DNA from: MWBF01 sp040772005
Lineage (GTDB): Bacteria; Chloroflexota; Anaerolineae; CG2-30-64-16
Assembly (NCBI GenBank): GCA_040772005.1
Contig: JAXGYZ010000003.1
Span: 372,001-436,000, forward strand
Direction of reading: 5' to 3'
DNA length: 64,000 bases
A model generated the notes under the pieces. It saw nothing but the letters and a program-made list of their open reading frames with translations, ran no database searches and was not told where the DNA came from. A program made the translations under genes and the position numbers. Shown here one piece after another: positions 57,056-64,000 of the stretch; the first letter of the stretch is position 1; every line of letters starts with the position of its first letter.

Positions 57056-58267
57056 ATGGCACAACGACCTTTCCCCTGGGCACGCACGTTCATTCTCGGT
57101 TTCGGCTTCTTCGGCATCAGCATCATCTGGCCGCTGTTCAACAGCCTCATCCCTCCCATGTTGGAGGACCTGGGCCTGACCGCCGCGCTGACGGGGTTCA
57201 TCCTGACCTGGGACAACATCATCAACATGTTTCTCCAACCGTGGGTCGGCAGCCGGTCGGACCGCACGCATACCCGCTTCGGCCGGCGCAAGCCGTGGCT
57301 GATGCTCGGCGCGCCGCTGGCTGCGGTCTTCTTCATCCTCGTCCCGTTCGTGCGCGAGAACTTCGCCCTCATCGCGCTCGCCATCCTCGGTACGAACCTG
57401 GCGATGGCCCTGTTCCGCTCGCCGACCATCGCGTACCTGGGCGACCTGTTCGAGCCGGGCGAGCGCAGCAAGGCCAACGGGGTCATCAACCTGATGGGCG
57501 GCGTCGGCGGCGCGATCGCGCTCTTCGCGGGCGGCGCGCTGTACCGGATTGGCGTGCCGCTGCCGTTCATCGTCGGCGCAGGCATCATGCTCATCGGGAT
57601 CGCCATCGTGCTGTTCGGCGTGAAGGAGCCGCCCGCCGCCATGCAGCCACCCTCTGCCAAGGAGCCGGGGCTGTGGGCCAACGTCCGCCAGGTCGCGACC
57701 AACCCGGACCGCAGCGGGCTGTTCCTGCTGGGGGCCATCTTCTCCTGGTTCGTCGGCTGGAATGCGACTGAGGCATTCTTCACCCTGTACGCGCGCAATG
57801 TGCTCGGCCTCGAGGTGGGCACGGGCACGCAGATGCTCACCGCGTTCGCCGCGATGCTGATCGTCTTCGCCATCCCGTCCGGGCTGATCGCCACGCGCGT
57901 GGGCCGCAAGCCGACCATCATCACCGGGCTGCTCGGGATGACCGCGGGCGTCATCGCCGCGATGCTCATCCGCAACCCCAACATCCTGCTGGCCGTGCTG
58001 GCGATCATGGGTGGGTTCTGGGCGCTGGTGAACATCAACTCGCTGCCGATGGTGTATGACCTGGCGAAGTCGGGCAGCATCGGCGCGTATACCGGGCTCT
58101 ACTACTTCGCGTCGTCGCTGGCCGCGATCACCGGCCCCATCGTCGCGGGCTGGCTCATCGACCGGACCACGCACGCGGTCATCTGGCCGTTCACCGCGGT
58201 GTTCCTGGTGCTCGCCATCCTGTGCATGTCGCAGGTGCGGCCGCGCCGTGACGACGTGAACAGGTGA
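57056..58267 (+). CDS. MFS transporter, sugar (GPH/SLC45-like)
   Basis: A 403-residue major-facilitator protein with twelve spans. The first half has LGFGFFGISIIWPLFNSLIPP, the conserved loop GSRSDRTHTRFGRRKPW (the DxxxxRxGRR motif) and a PTIAYLGDLFEP pattern near residue 122; the loop GLIATRVGRKPTI repeats it in the second half. This is the plan of the sugar:cation symporter group (GPH or SLC45-like). AAAGGAG stands before the ATG, directly after the palindromic array. The substrate is unknown, a sugar or glycoside is likely. Confidence 0.85.
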   Translation: MAQRPFPWARTFILGFGFFGISIIWPLFNSLIPPMLEDLGLTAALTGFILTWDNIINMFLQPWVGSRSDRTHTRFGRRKPWLMLGAPLAAVFFILVPFVRENFALIALAILGTNLAMALFRSPTIAYLGDLFEPGERSKANGVINLMGGVGGAIALFAGGALYRIGVPLPFIVGAGIMLIGIAIVLFGVKEPPAAMQPPSAKEPGLWANVRQVATNPDRSGLFLLGAIFSWFVGWNATEAFFTLYARNVLGLEVGTGTQMLTAFAAMLIVFAIPSGLIATRVGRKPTIITGLLGMTAGVIAAMLIRNPNILLAVLAIMGGFWALVNINSLPMVYDLAKSGSIGAYTGLYYFASSLAAITGPIVAGWLIDRTTHAVIWPFTAVFLVLAILCMSQVRPRRDDVNR

Positions 58268-58296
58268 AGAGGAGAACAGGCGAAGAGGTGAACGGG

Positions 58297-58338
58297 CGAA
58301 TTCGTGCCAATTCGCAAGATTCGTGTCATTCGTGGCAC
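58297..58338. repeat. short inverted repeat GTGCCA...TGGCAC with ATTCGTG units
   Basis: In the gap between the MFS gene and the reductase; resembles repeats near 55340-55410. Confidence 0.5.
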
Positions 58339-58358
58339 TAAAATGGGAGGGGGACATC

Positions 58359-59306
58359 ATGCAGTTTCGACAGTTGGGTCGCACGCAGTTGACGGTCTCG
58401 GAGCTGTCGCTGGGTGCGGCGCGGGGGGCCGTGCGTGACCGGCCGCGATTTCTCGCGGCGGTGCAGGCGGCGGTGGATGCCGGGGTGAACTTCATCGACA
58501 CCGCGGCCGGGTACGACGACGGCGCGTCCGAGGAGGCGCTGGGCGAGGCGCTGATGGGCCATCCCGAGGTCATCGTGGAGACGAAATACCGGCCCTACGA
58601 CGGGTGGGGACCCGCTGCGGCCTATACCGGGTCGCCGGCCGCGCTGGTCGCCTCGGCTGAGGAGAGCCTGCGCCGGCTCCGCCGCGACCACCTCGACATC
58701 CTGCTCGGCCACGGCCTGCGCACGCTCGAGTCGCTCGACCGCTTCATGCACGACGGCTGCTACGAGGCCATGGTGCGGCTGCGGGAGCAGGGCAAGGTGC
58801 GGTTCATCGGCATCAGCGAGCTGTCCGAGGGCGACGGCACGCACGAGATCCTCAAGACCGCGGTGCCGACCGGCGCGTTCGACGTGGTGATGCTCACGCT
58901 CAACATGCTGCTGCAGACCGCGGCCGAGGCCGTGCTGCCGCTCTGCCGGGAGCACAACGTAGGTACGGTGGTAATGATGCCGCTGAACCAGGCCTCGCGC
59001 GAGTCCGGGCTGGTCTCGGTGCCGGCCGCGCTGGAGTGCGTGCGGCGGCACATCGCGGAGGGCAACCTCCCGGCCGAGCCGCCGTACACCGAGCCCACGC
59101 TGTTCGACTTCCTGCAGCCGTACAGCGTGCCGGAGGCGGGGCTGCGCTACGTGCTGTCGCACGATGTCAGCACGTGCTGCGCGGGGATGAGCAGCGTCGA
59201 GCGGGTGCAGGCGAACCTGCGGGCGCTCGAACGGCCCTACCTGGACGAGGAGCGGCTGGCCCGCATCCGGCAGCTGTTTGGGCGGATACAGGTGCAGGTA
59301 CGGTAA
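58359..59306 (+). CDS. aldo/keto reductase
   Basis: A 315-residue TIM-barrel aldo/keto reductase. FRQLGRTQLTVSELSLGAAR at the start, NFIDTAAGYDDGASEEALGEAL with the Asp and Tyr of the active site near residue 48, DILLGHGLRTLESLDRFM and VRFIGISELSEG further on. The NADPH site is in the C-terminal third. The ATG at 58359 has GGGAGGGGG before it; an earlier start at 58323 has no site. It may reduce sugars or aldehydes in the same path as the alcohol dehydrogenase downstream; the pair is 108 bases apart. Confidence 0.88.
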   Translation: MQFRQLGRTQLTVSELSLGAARGAVRDRPRFLAAVQAAVDAGVNFIDTAAGYDDGASEEALGEALMGHPEVIVETKYRPYDGWGPAAAYTGSPAALVASAEESLRRLRRDHLDILLGHGLRTLESLDRFMHDGCYEAMVRLREQGKVRFIGISELSEGDGTHEILKTAVPTGAFDVVMLTLNMLLQTAAEAVLPLCREHNVGTVVMMPLNQASRESGLVSVPAALECVRRHIAEGNLPAEPPYTEPTLFDFLQPYSVPEAGLRYVLSHDVSTCCAGMSSVERVQANLRALERPYLDEERLARIRQLFGRIQVQVR

Positions 59307-59334
59307 GGGGAACTACGGAACACAGCGGCCGCGC

Positions 59335-59360
59335 GTAGGGCGAGGAGACCTCGCCCCTAC
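59335..59360. repeat. REP-like palindrome GTAGGGCGAGG/CCTCGCCC
   Basis: Hairpin with a short loop between the reductase and the dehydrogenase; could end transcription of the first. Confidence 0.65.
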
Positions 59361-59414
59361 AATAGCGGATTATTTCAAGCGCACATAGACCTATCTCAAA
59401 CGGAGACCAACGAC

Positions 59415-60374
59415 ATGAAGATCCTGCAGATGATGGGGCCGCGCGAGCCGGTCCTGCACGATATCGCGATCCCGCAGCCCGGGCCGGGGGAGGTCCTGAT
59501 GCGCATTACGGGCGTCACCACGTGCCCGCAGTGGGACCTGCACCTGCGGCACGCGGAGCCGATGTTCGTCGGCCACAGGTTCGAGTTCCCCTATGCTCCG
59601 GGGCAGCCGGGCCACGAGGCGACGGGCACGATCGAGGCGGTCGGGCCGGGCGTGACCGGGTTGGCCGCGGGCGATCGGGTCAGCGCGTGGCGTGACGCGG
59701 GCCATCACGTGCCCGGGTGCTATGCGCAGTTCGTCGTCCATAAGGCGGATAACGTCATCCGCGTGCCCGCGGACCTGCCCGACGAGGCGGTGGCGCCGGT
59801 CGAGCTGGCGATGTGCGTGGCAACCGTCTACCGGATGCTGCGCGATATGGGCGCGGTCGCGGGGCGGCGGTTCGGGGTCACGGGGCTCGGGCCGGCGGGG
59901 CTGGTGGCGCTCCAGATGGCCCGCGCGGAGGGGGCGACGGAGCTGGTAGGCTTCGACCTGAACGCGGCGCGGCGGGCGCGGGCGCTGGCGCTCGGGATGG
60001 CGGACGAAGTCTATGACCCGCGCGATGCGGCTGCGCTGGCCGGTCGGGCGAAGCTGGCGTCCGCGGTCGACTGCGTGGGCGCGAAGGCGTCGGTCGAGTT
60101 CCTGCTGGACCACTCGTCGGATGTCGTGGCGCTGTTCGGCGTGCAGCGGGAGGACTACACCTACCGCCCGCAGCACAACCGGCTCCGGCTGTGCGGGTAC
60201 AAGGGCCACTCGCGCGAGTCGGCGGAGTACGCGGTCGATCTTATCGGCCGGGGCCTGCTCGACCTCGCGCCGCTGGTGACACACCGCCTGCCGCTCGAGC
60301 GGTATGCGGAGGGGATCGATCTGCTGGAGGCCCAGGCCGCAGTGAAGGTCATGTTCCTGCCGTGGGAGGGGTGA
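59415..60374 (+). CDS. zinc-type medium-chain alcohol dehydrogenase
   Basis: A 319-residue MDR dehydrogenase. A Cys in GVTTCPQWDLHL near 36 and the conserved GQPGHEATGTIEAVGPGV near 65 (with the Gly-His-Glu zinc-ligand pattern) mark the catalytic part; the NAD(P) loop is FGVTGLGPAGLVALQMA near 158, followed by the acidic FDLNAARR. The structural-zinc Cys cluster is missing, so it belongs to the group with a single zinc. It probably oxidises a sugar or polyol, together with the aldo/keto reductase upstream. The ATG follows GGAGA. Confidence 0.85.
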   Translation: MKILQMMGPREPVLHDIAIPQPGPGEVLMRITGVTTCPQWDLHLRHAEPMFVGHRFEFPYAPGQPGHEATGTIEAVGPGVTGLAAGDRVSAWRDAGHHVPGCYAQFVVHKADNVIRVPADLPDEAVAPVELAMCVATVYRMLRDMGAVAGRRFGVTGLGPAGLVALQMARAEGATELVGFDLNAARRARALALGMADEVYDPRDAAALAGRAKLASAVDCVGAKASVEFLLDHSSDVVALFGVQREDYTYRPQHNRLRLCGYKGHSRESAEYAVDLIGRGLLDLAPLVTHRLPLERYAEGIDLLEAQAAVKVMFLPWEG

Positions 60375-60397
60375 GGCGGAATTGGGAATTAGGACTG

Positions 60398-60475
60398 CGG
60401 GAGTGGAGACTTCATGCGGTGAAGCAGGGTGTGGGCGTACACGACCAAACCGGCTGAAGCCTCCACTCCAGTCTG
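60398..60475. repeat. palindromic repeat like the 23.9 kb element
   Basis: GGAGTGGAGACTTCA and CGGCTGAAGCCTCCACTCC arms with GGGTGTGGGCGTACACGACC between; second copy of the type at 23878-24010. Confidence 0.6.
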
Positions 60476-60493
60476 CTACATGGCCCTGCGTGT

Positions 60494-61639
60494 CTAGTGG
60501 AGGACCAGCGGCAGGTAGACCTGGTGCGCGGGCGGCACGGTCTGCGACGCTAGCCGGCCGAGCACGCGGCGGGCGGTGTCCACGAACCAAATATCCGTGG
60601 CCGCGGCGATGCCCCAGGGCGCGGCATCTTCCGGCGCCTGGTAGACCAGCCAGCCGTGCTCGTCCACGATGACAGGGTAGCTCGTCGCGTGCCAGTCCAC
60701 ATCGATATTCGTGATCGTGAGCTGGCCGCTGTCAGCCGGGACGATGGCCGCGCAACTGCCCGCCAGGGTGCGCTGCGTCACCGGCAGGTGGACGGTCGTG
60801 TGGGCCGCCTGCTGCGGGTCGAGGCGTCCGATGCCGGCAAGCCCCTGTTCCGTGTACCAGACCTGGCCCTTTGTGAGCGCAAGCATCCGGGGAGTCGTGC
60901 CCTGCGGCAGGGGGTAGAAGTCCAATTGCCCGTTCGGAGCGAGGCGGGCGAGCGCGCGGCCGCCCGTGTCCGCATACCAGAGGCGGCCCCCGGCGTCAAC
61001 GGCCAGGCCGAGGGGCGCACTGCCGGCAGGCAGCGGCCAGGCGGTCAGGCTGTTGTCGCTGACCTGCAGGCGGAGCATCTCGCCGTTGATACGGTTGCTG
61101 AACCACAGATAGTCTGCCTGGCGGGCCATGTAGGCAGCCTGCCCGCCATCGGGCAGCGTGTAGGTGCAGAGCTCGGCGGGCGCGGCCGATGTGTCGAGAC
61201 GGTAGAGCTGCGATGCAGCCGCTGCCGTGAACCACAGGCGGCCGTCAGCATCCAGCGCGGTCCCATAGAAGCCCCCTGCGCCGGGCACGGCCCAGCGCAT
61301 GACCGTGCCGTCATCCGTGGAGGCCCGGCCGACGATGTTGCTCGCGGCATCGACCCACCAGAGATGGGTGCCGTCATGCCGCGCATCGCTCGGATGGCCC
61401 AGCACCGGGTAGACTTCGAAGTACCCATCCTCGGGATACAACCCGCGTACCTGGCCCCTGTCGTAGTCGCTGATCCACAGAAGTCCTTGCGCGTCCGCGT
61501 TGACCTCGTAAGCTGCGCCCGCGGGATCCAGCGCGGTCTCGGAGACCCCTGAGTCGGCGCAGGCGGCAGGCACATGGCCCAGCCCCGCGATCAGGCATGT
61601 CAGGACCAGGAGCCATCGGATGGGAGCGGCGTAGCGCAT
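60494..61639 (-). CDS. secreted beta-propeller (Vgb/SMP-30-like) with YLPLVLH tail
   Basis: A 381-residue exported protein. Signal peptide RWLLVLTCLIAGLGHVPAACA. The body is a beta propeller built of about six blades with the pattern LWFT...LYRLD and GLAVDAGGRLWYADTGG, as in the virginiamycin B lyase/SMP-30 families. These catalyse lyase or lactonase reactions in some members; no catalytic set was identified. The C-terminus HQVYLPLVLH matches the tail of two other secreted proteins here. No neighbour gives the function. Confidence 0.78.
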   Translation of the reverse strand: MRYAAPIRWLLVLTCLIAGLGHVPAACADSGVSETALDPAGAAYEVNADAQGLLWISDYDRGQVRGLYPEDGYFEVYPVLGHPSDARHDGTHLWWVDAASNIVGRASTDDGTVMRWAVPGAGGFYGTALDADGRLWFTAAAASQLYRLDTSAAPAELCTYTLPDGGQAAYMARQADYLWFSNRINGEMLRLQVSDNSLTAWPLPAGSAPLGLAVDAGGRLWYADTGGRALARLAPNGQLDFYPLPQGTTPRMLALTKGQVWYTEQGLAGIGRLDPQQAAHTTVHLPVTQRTLAGSCAAIVPADSGQLTITNIDVDWHATSYPVIVDEHGWLVYQAPEDAAPWGIAAATDIWFVDTARRVLGRLASQTVPPAHQVYLPLVLH

Positions 61640-61660
61640 GGATTCTCTCTCCGGATTACA

Positions 61661-61765
61661 GATTGAAGATTGAAGATTGAAGATTTGCGGTCTCCGACCA
61701 GCAGATTACAGGCCGGCGCAGCCTCGGGACGGTGACAAAGAATCTTCAATCTTCCATCTTCAATC
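61661..61765. repeat. inverted (GATTGAA)n / (TTCAATC)n pair
   Basis: Tandem GATTGAA at 61661-61684 and its complement at 61742-61765, in the gap before the propeller gene; about 24 bases each with one mismatch. Confidence 0.8.
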
Positions 61766-61769
61766 GTCG

Positions 61770-64000
61770 TTACGGTCGATTCACCGTCACCGACGTCAGG
61801 CCCGGAGTCGGGACGTAGGTGTAGCCGGGCAGGGTGATGCCCGTGACGTTGAAAGTCACGCTGCCGGTCTTCTTGCTGATGGCGGACAGGGTGACTTCAC
61901 ACGCGCCGGCGCCGGCTGTACCGGTCGTGCAGGTCACGGCGTCGCCGTTGCTCCACGTCCCGGCGACGACCGCACCGTCCAGCGCGGGGCTGACGCCGAT
62001 GCGGACGGTCGCGGCCCAGGTGACGTTCCGCTTGAACCAGTCGCTGCCGAAGGCGAGGCTGCCGACCGTGATGGTCAGGTCCGGGACGTTGTCGATCGTG
62101 ACGCTGATGGTGTCGGTGGCCGTCTGCCCACCGGTCGCGGTGGCTGTTGCGCTGAGCGTGTAGACGCCATCCAACACACCTGCCAGGTTCCAGGTGGCTG
62201 ACCAGCCGTCGGCCACGTTGTCAACCGCGCTGAAGACCGTGTTGGCGAGCAGGTCGCGCACGGCGAACGCGACCTGCGTCACGCCGGATGGAGAGGCGGC
62301 ATCGGCCGTGATGGTCACGCTCGCACCGCTCACGGTCGCGGCGTCGAGCGGCGCGGTGATGGCGACGACCGGCGGGTCGGTGAGGTTATCCACGAGCACG
62401 ACGATGTCTGCGCTGCCGGTCTGACCGAGCGTATTCGTTGCGCTGGCCGCGACCGTGTGGCTGCCGTCCGGCACGGCGGTCGAGTCCCACAAGACGGTCC
62501 AGCCATCGCCGGCCGTCGTGTCCGTCCCGAGGAAGACGCCGTCTACCAAGAACTCCACGCTGTTTACCGGCGCGAGGCTCCTGACGTCCACCTGGATCGT
62601 GACGGCGCCGGCGACCGTGTCGCCTTCGTGCGGTGTGATGAAGGAGACGGCCGGGCCGATACACAGGTGGCCGTTGTTATACTGGTCCAGGAGCGCAGCC
62701 AGCTCCAGCGCGTACGCGTAGTCTGCACCGAGCGGCTTGGTCCAGGTGTCCAGGAACGGGCCGGTGGCGTCGAAGTCGTACCTGTCGAGCAGCGTTTCCG
62801 CCTCGAGGGCCGCGTCCGTCGCAGCGTCGCAGGTGCGCGCGCCCGCGATGAAGTTCGCCTGGGCCGCCAGCAGATGTTTCGCCAGGGTGTATGCCGCATC
62901 CGAGTTGCGGTTCGCGCCGTCTGCGAAGTCGAGGCCGGAGAGGATGCTGACGCCCAGCTCGCAGCTATCGATGGGGAAGATGAAGGTGTCGGGCAGGATG
63001 TCGTCCCAGGTGACGCCGCCGCCGACGGCCGGGTTCAGGACGTCATCCAGCAGCCAGAAGCCCGCCTGCCAGCCGCCGTTCGCCAGGGCGATGGCCGCCT
63101 GGTTGCCCCCGCTGCACGTGCTCCAGTTCTTCCAGTAGCCGGGCGTGCGCGGTTCGCCCTGGCCGTGCGTGTTGTCCACCTGGAAGAGCAACGTGCCGCC
63201 GTCGAGCAGCAGGCCCAGCGGCGTACTTGCGCCGAAGTCTACGCAGCGATGGCCGAAGTCCTGCGGCGGCACATCATCTGCGTTCGGGTTGTAGGGGGTC
63301 AGGCTGGTGTCTGCCACGCCGTCGCCGTTCGTATCGACCTGCCAGTAGGGCGTCCAGCAGGCCGGGATGTTCTCCTCGCAGAGCGTATAGGTTGCGTACC
63401 GGTCGAGGTTCGCGTTGGCGAAGTCCAGCACGCCGTCGAGATCGCCGGCGGTGTTGGCGGTGGCGAGCTGCGCGCCGCCGAAGCCGTCCGGTCCGGCCCA
63501 CAGGCTGAAGGTCCAGGATTGGGCCGGGTTGACCGCGCCGTTGGTCAACTTGAGGACGTTCACCCGGCTGCCGACGCGACAGGCGGCGCTGGCCGACCGG
63601 TCGATGCGCTGCGCCTGGCCGGGCGCGCCGCCGTAGGTGGCGTAGGCATTGACCGTGTTATCGGCGGTCGCCTGGCCGATGAAGGGGCCGGGGAGCGTCA
63701 CGTCGAAGCTCCGGCTCGCGCCTGCAGCGAGGGTGAAGGCGCCGATGCCGTCGTCCGCAGTGATGGTCAGGTCAGTCGCGCCGTCGTTGTGGAAGGTCAC
63801 GATGAAGTGCGCAGGGCCTTCCTGGGGGACAGGCTCCGTGCTGACACACGCTTTCGTGACCGTGAAGCTCGGTCGGGCGCCGTAGTAGTTGGCCGCGTCG
63901 CTGTCGGTTGCGGTCTCGAAGCCCGCGCCGTCGGCCATGCTGCCGGTGGCCGTGGCTGTGTCGGTCTGCACCCCGTCGTGCCACGGCAGCGTGCCATAGC
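61770..64000 (-). CDS. large secreted surface protein with Ig-like domains (5' end outside window)
   Basis: The frame is open at base 64000, so the N-terminus is missing; about 743 codons are seen. Visible parts include a beta-sandwich domain (VTKACVSTEPVPQEGPAHFIVTF), a SdrD B-like or collar region (NVLKLTNGAVNPAQSWTFSLWAGPDG), GEPRTPGYWKNWSTCSGGN, and at least three tandem Ig/PKD-like domains (VSFITPHEGDTVAGAVTIQVDV; VVAITAPLDAATVSGASVTITA; DLTITVGSLAFGSDW). The C-terminus ends in TSVTVNRP without the LPLVLR tail. It is probably a cell-surface adhesin or sheath protein. Confidence 0.8.
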   Translation of the reverse strand, partial: YGTLPWHDGVQTDTATATGSMADGAGFETATDSDAANYYGARPSFTVTKACVSTEPVPQEGPAHFIVTFHNDGATDLTITADDGIGAFTLAAGASRSFDVTLPGPFIGQATADNTVNAYATYGGAPGQAQRIDRSASAACRVGSRVNVLKLTNGAVNPAQSWTFSLWAGPDGFGGAQLATANTAGDLDGVLDFANANLDRYATYTLCEENIPACWTPYWQVDTNGDGVADTSLTPYNPNADDVPPQDFGHRCVDFGASTPLGLLLDGGTLLFQVDNTHGQGEPRTPGYWKNWSTCSGGNQAAIALANGGWQAGFWLLDDVLNPAVGGGVTWDDILPDTFIFPIDSCELGVSILSGLDFADGANRNSDAAYTLAKHLLAAQANFIAGARTCDAATDAALEAETLLDRYDFDATGPFLDTWTKPLGADYAYALELAALLDQYNNGHLCIGPAVSFITPHEGDTVAGAVTIQVDVRSLAPVNSVEFLVDGVFLGTDTTAGDGWTVLWDSTAVPDGSHTVAASATNTLGQTGSADIVVLVDNLTDPPVVAITAPLDAATVSGASVTITADAASPSGVTQVAFAVRDLLANTVFSAVDNVADGWSATWNLAGVLDGVYTLSATATATGGQTATDTISVTIDNVPDLTITVGSLAFGSDWFKRNVTWAATVRIGVSPALDGAVVAGTWSNGDAVTCTTGTAGAGACEVTLSAISKKTGSVTFNVTGITLPGYTYVPTPGLTSVTVNRP

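Overview
The window is GC-rich chromosomal DNA from a bacterium, most probably a member of Chloroflexota (Anaerolineae-like). This is an inference from gene content: several secreted proteins with Thr/Pro-rich linkers ending in a short YLPLVLR-like tail, an ECF sigma factor next to a DUF5667-like protein, a long acidic Ctc-type ribosomal protein L25, and many palindromic intergenic repeats. A complete mreB-mreC-mreD-mrdA-rodA operon indicates a rod-shaped cell with peptidoglycan. There are no phage, IS transposase, rRNA or CRISPR features.

1-9.6 kb is a glycan-use region: GH78 alpha-L-rhamnosidase (cut by the window start), a Phd/RelE-type toxin-antitoxin pair, GH29 alpha-L-fucosidase, a class V aminotransferase, and a sugar ABC importer (lipoprotein binding protein plus two permeases, no ATPase). 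9.6-18.2 kb holds intergenic repeats, a broken GAF gene, a DinB-like protein, an ICMT-like membrane methyltransferase, an APC permease fused to two UspA domains, a SAM methyltransferase, and a CLC chloride protein with a duplicated CBS-CBS-TrkA_C tail. 18.3-22.4 kb is one leftward operon: ECF sigma factor, DUF5667-like membrane protein with a (TPQGPGPEA)n tail, a secreted protein and a DUF5666-like secreted protein.

22.7-31.6 kb carries a ferredoxin-type aldo/keto reductase, an amidohydrolase, a nuclease-methyltransferase fusion with its S subunit (no helicase gene beside it), a second sigma/zinc-finger pair and a trypsin-like secreted protein. 31.6-35.4 kb holds tRNA-Gln(CTG) downstream of a gltX operon that also encodes an FGE-like and a C39-like protein, then a lipoprotein. 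35.5-41.5 kb is the Mre/Rod operon. 41.6-48.6 kb has tilS, an RlmI-like methyltransferase, a small possible nuclease, a GH99-like hydrolase, hpt, a LysM/M23 peptidase and rplY.

48.8-64 kb contains a fusion of a glycosidase-like domain to an O-antigen ligase, an MNT gene beside a collapsed HEPN gene, a UDP-glucuronate decarboxylase-like enzyme, an internally deleted aldo/keto reductase, three secreted or surface proteins, an ANKH/MATE-like transporter, an MFS sugar transporter, an aldo/keto reductase and a zinc-type alcohol dehydrogenase. The most unusual points are the shared C-terminal YLPLVLR-like tail on three exported proteins, the glycosidase/ligase fusion with a missing nucleophile, palindromic repeats lying in frame inside two genes, and the gltX-FGE-C39 operon beside tRNA-Gln.
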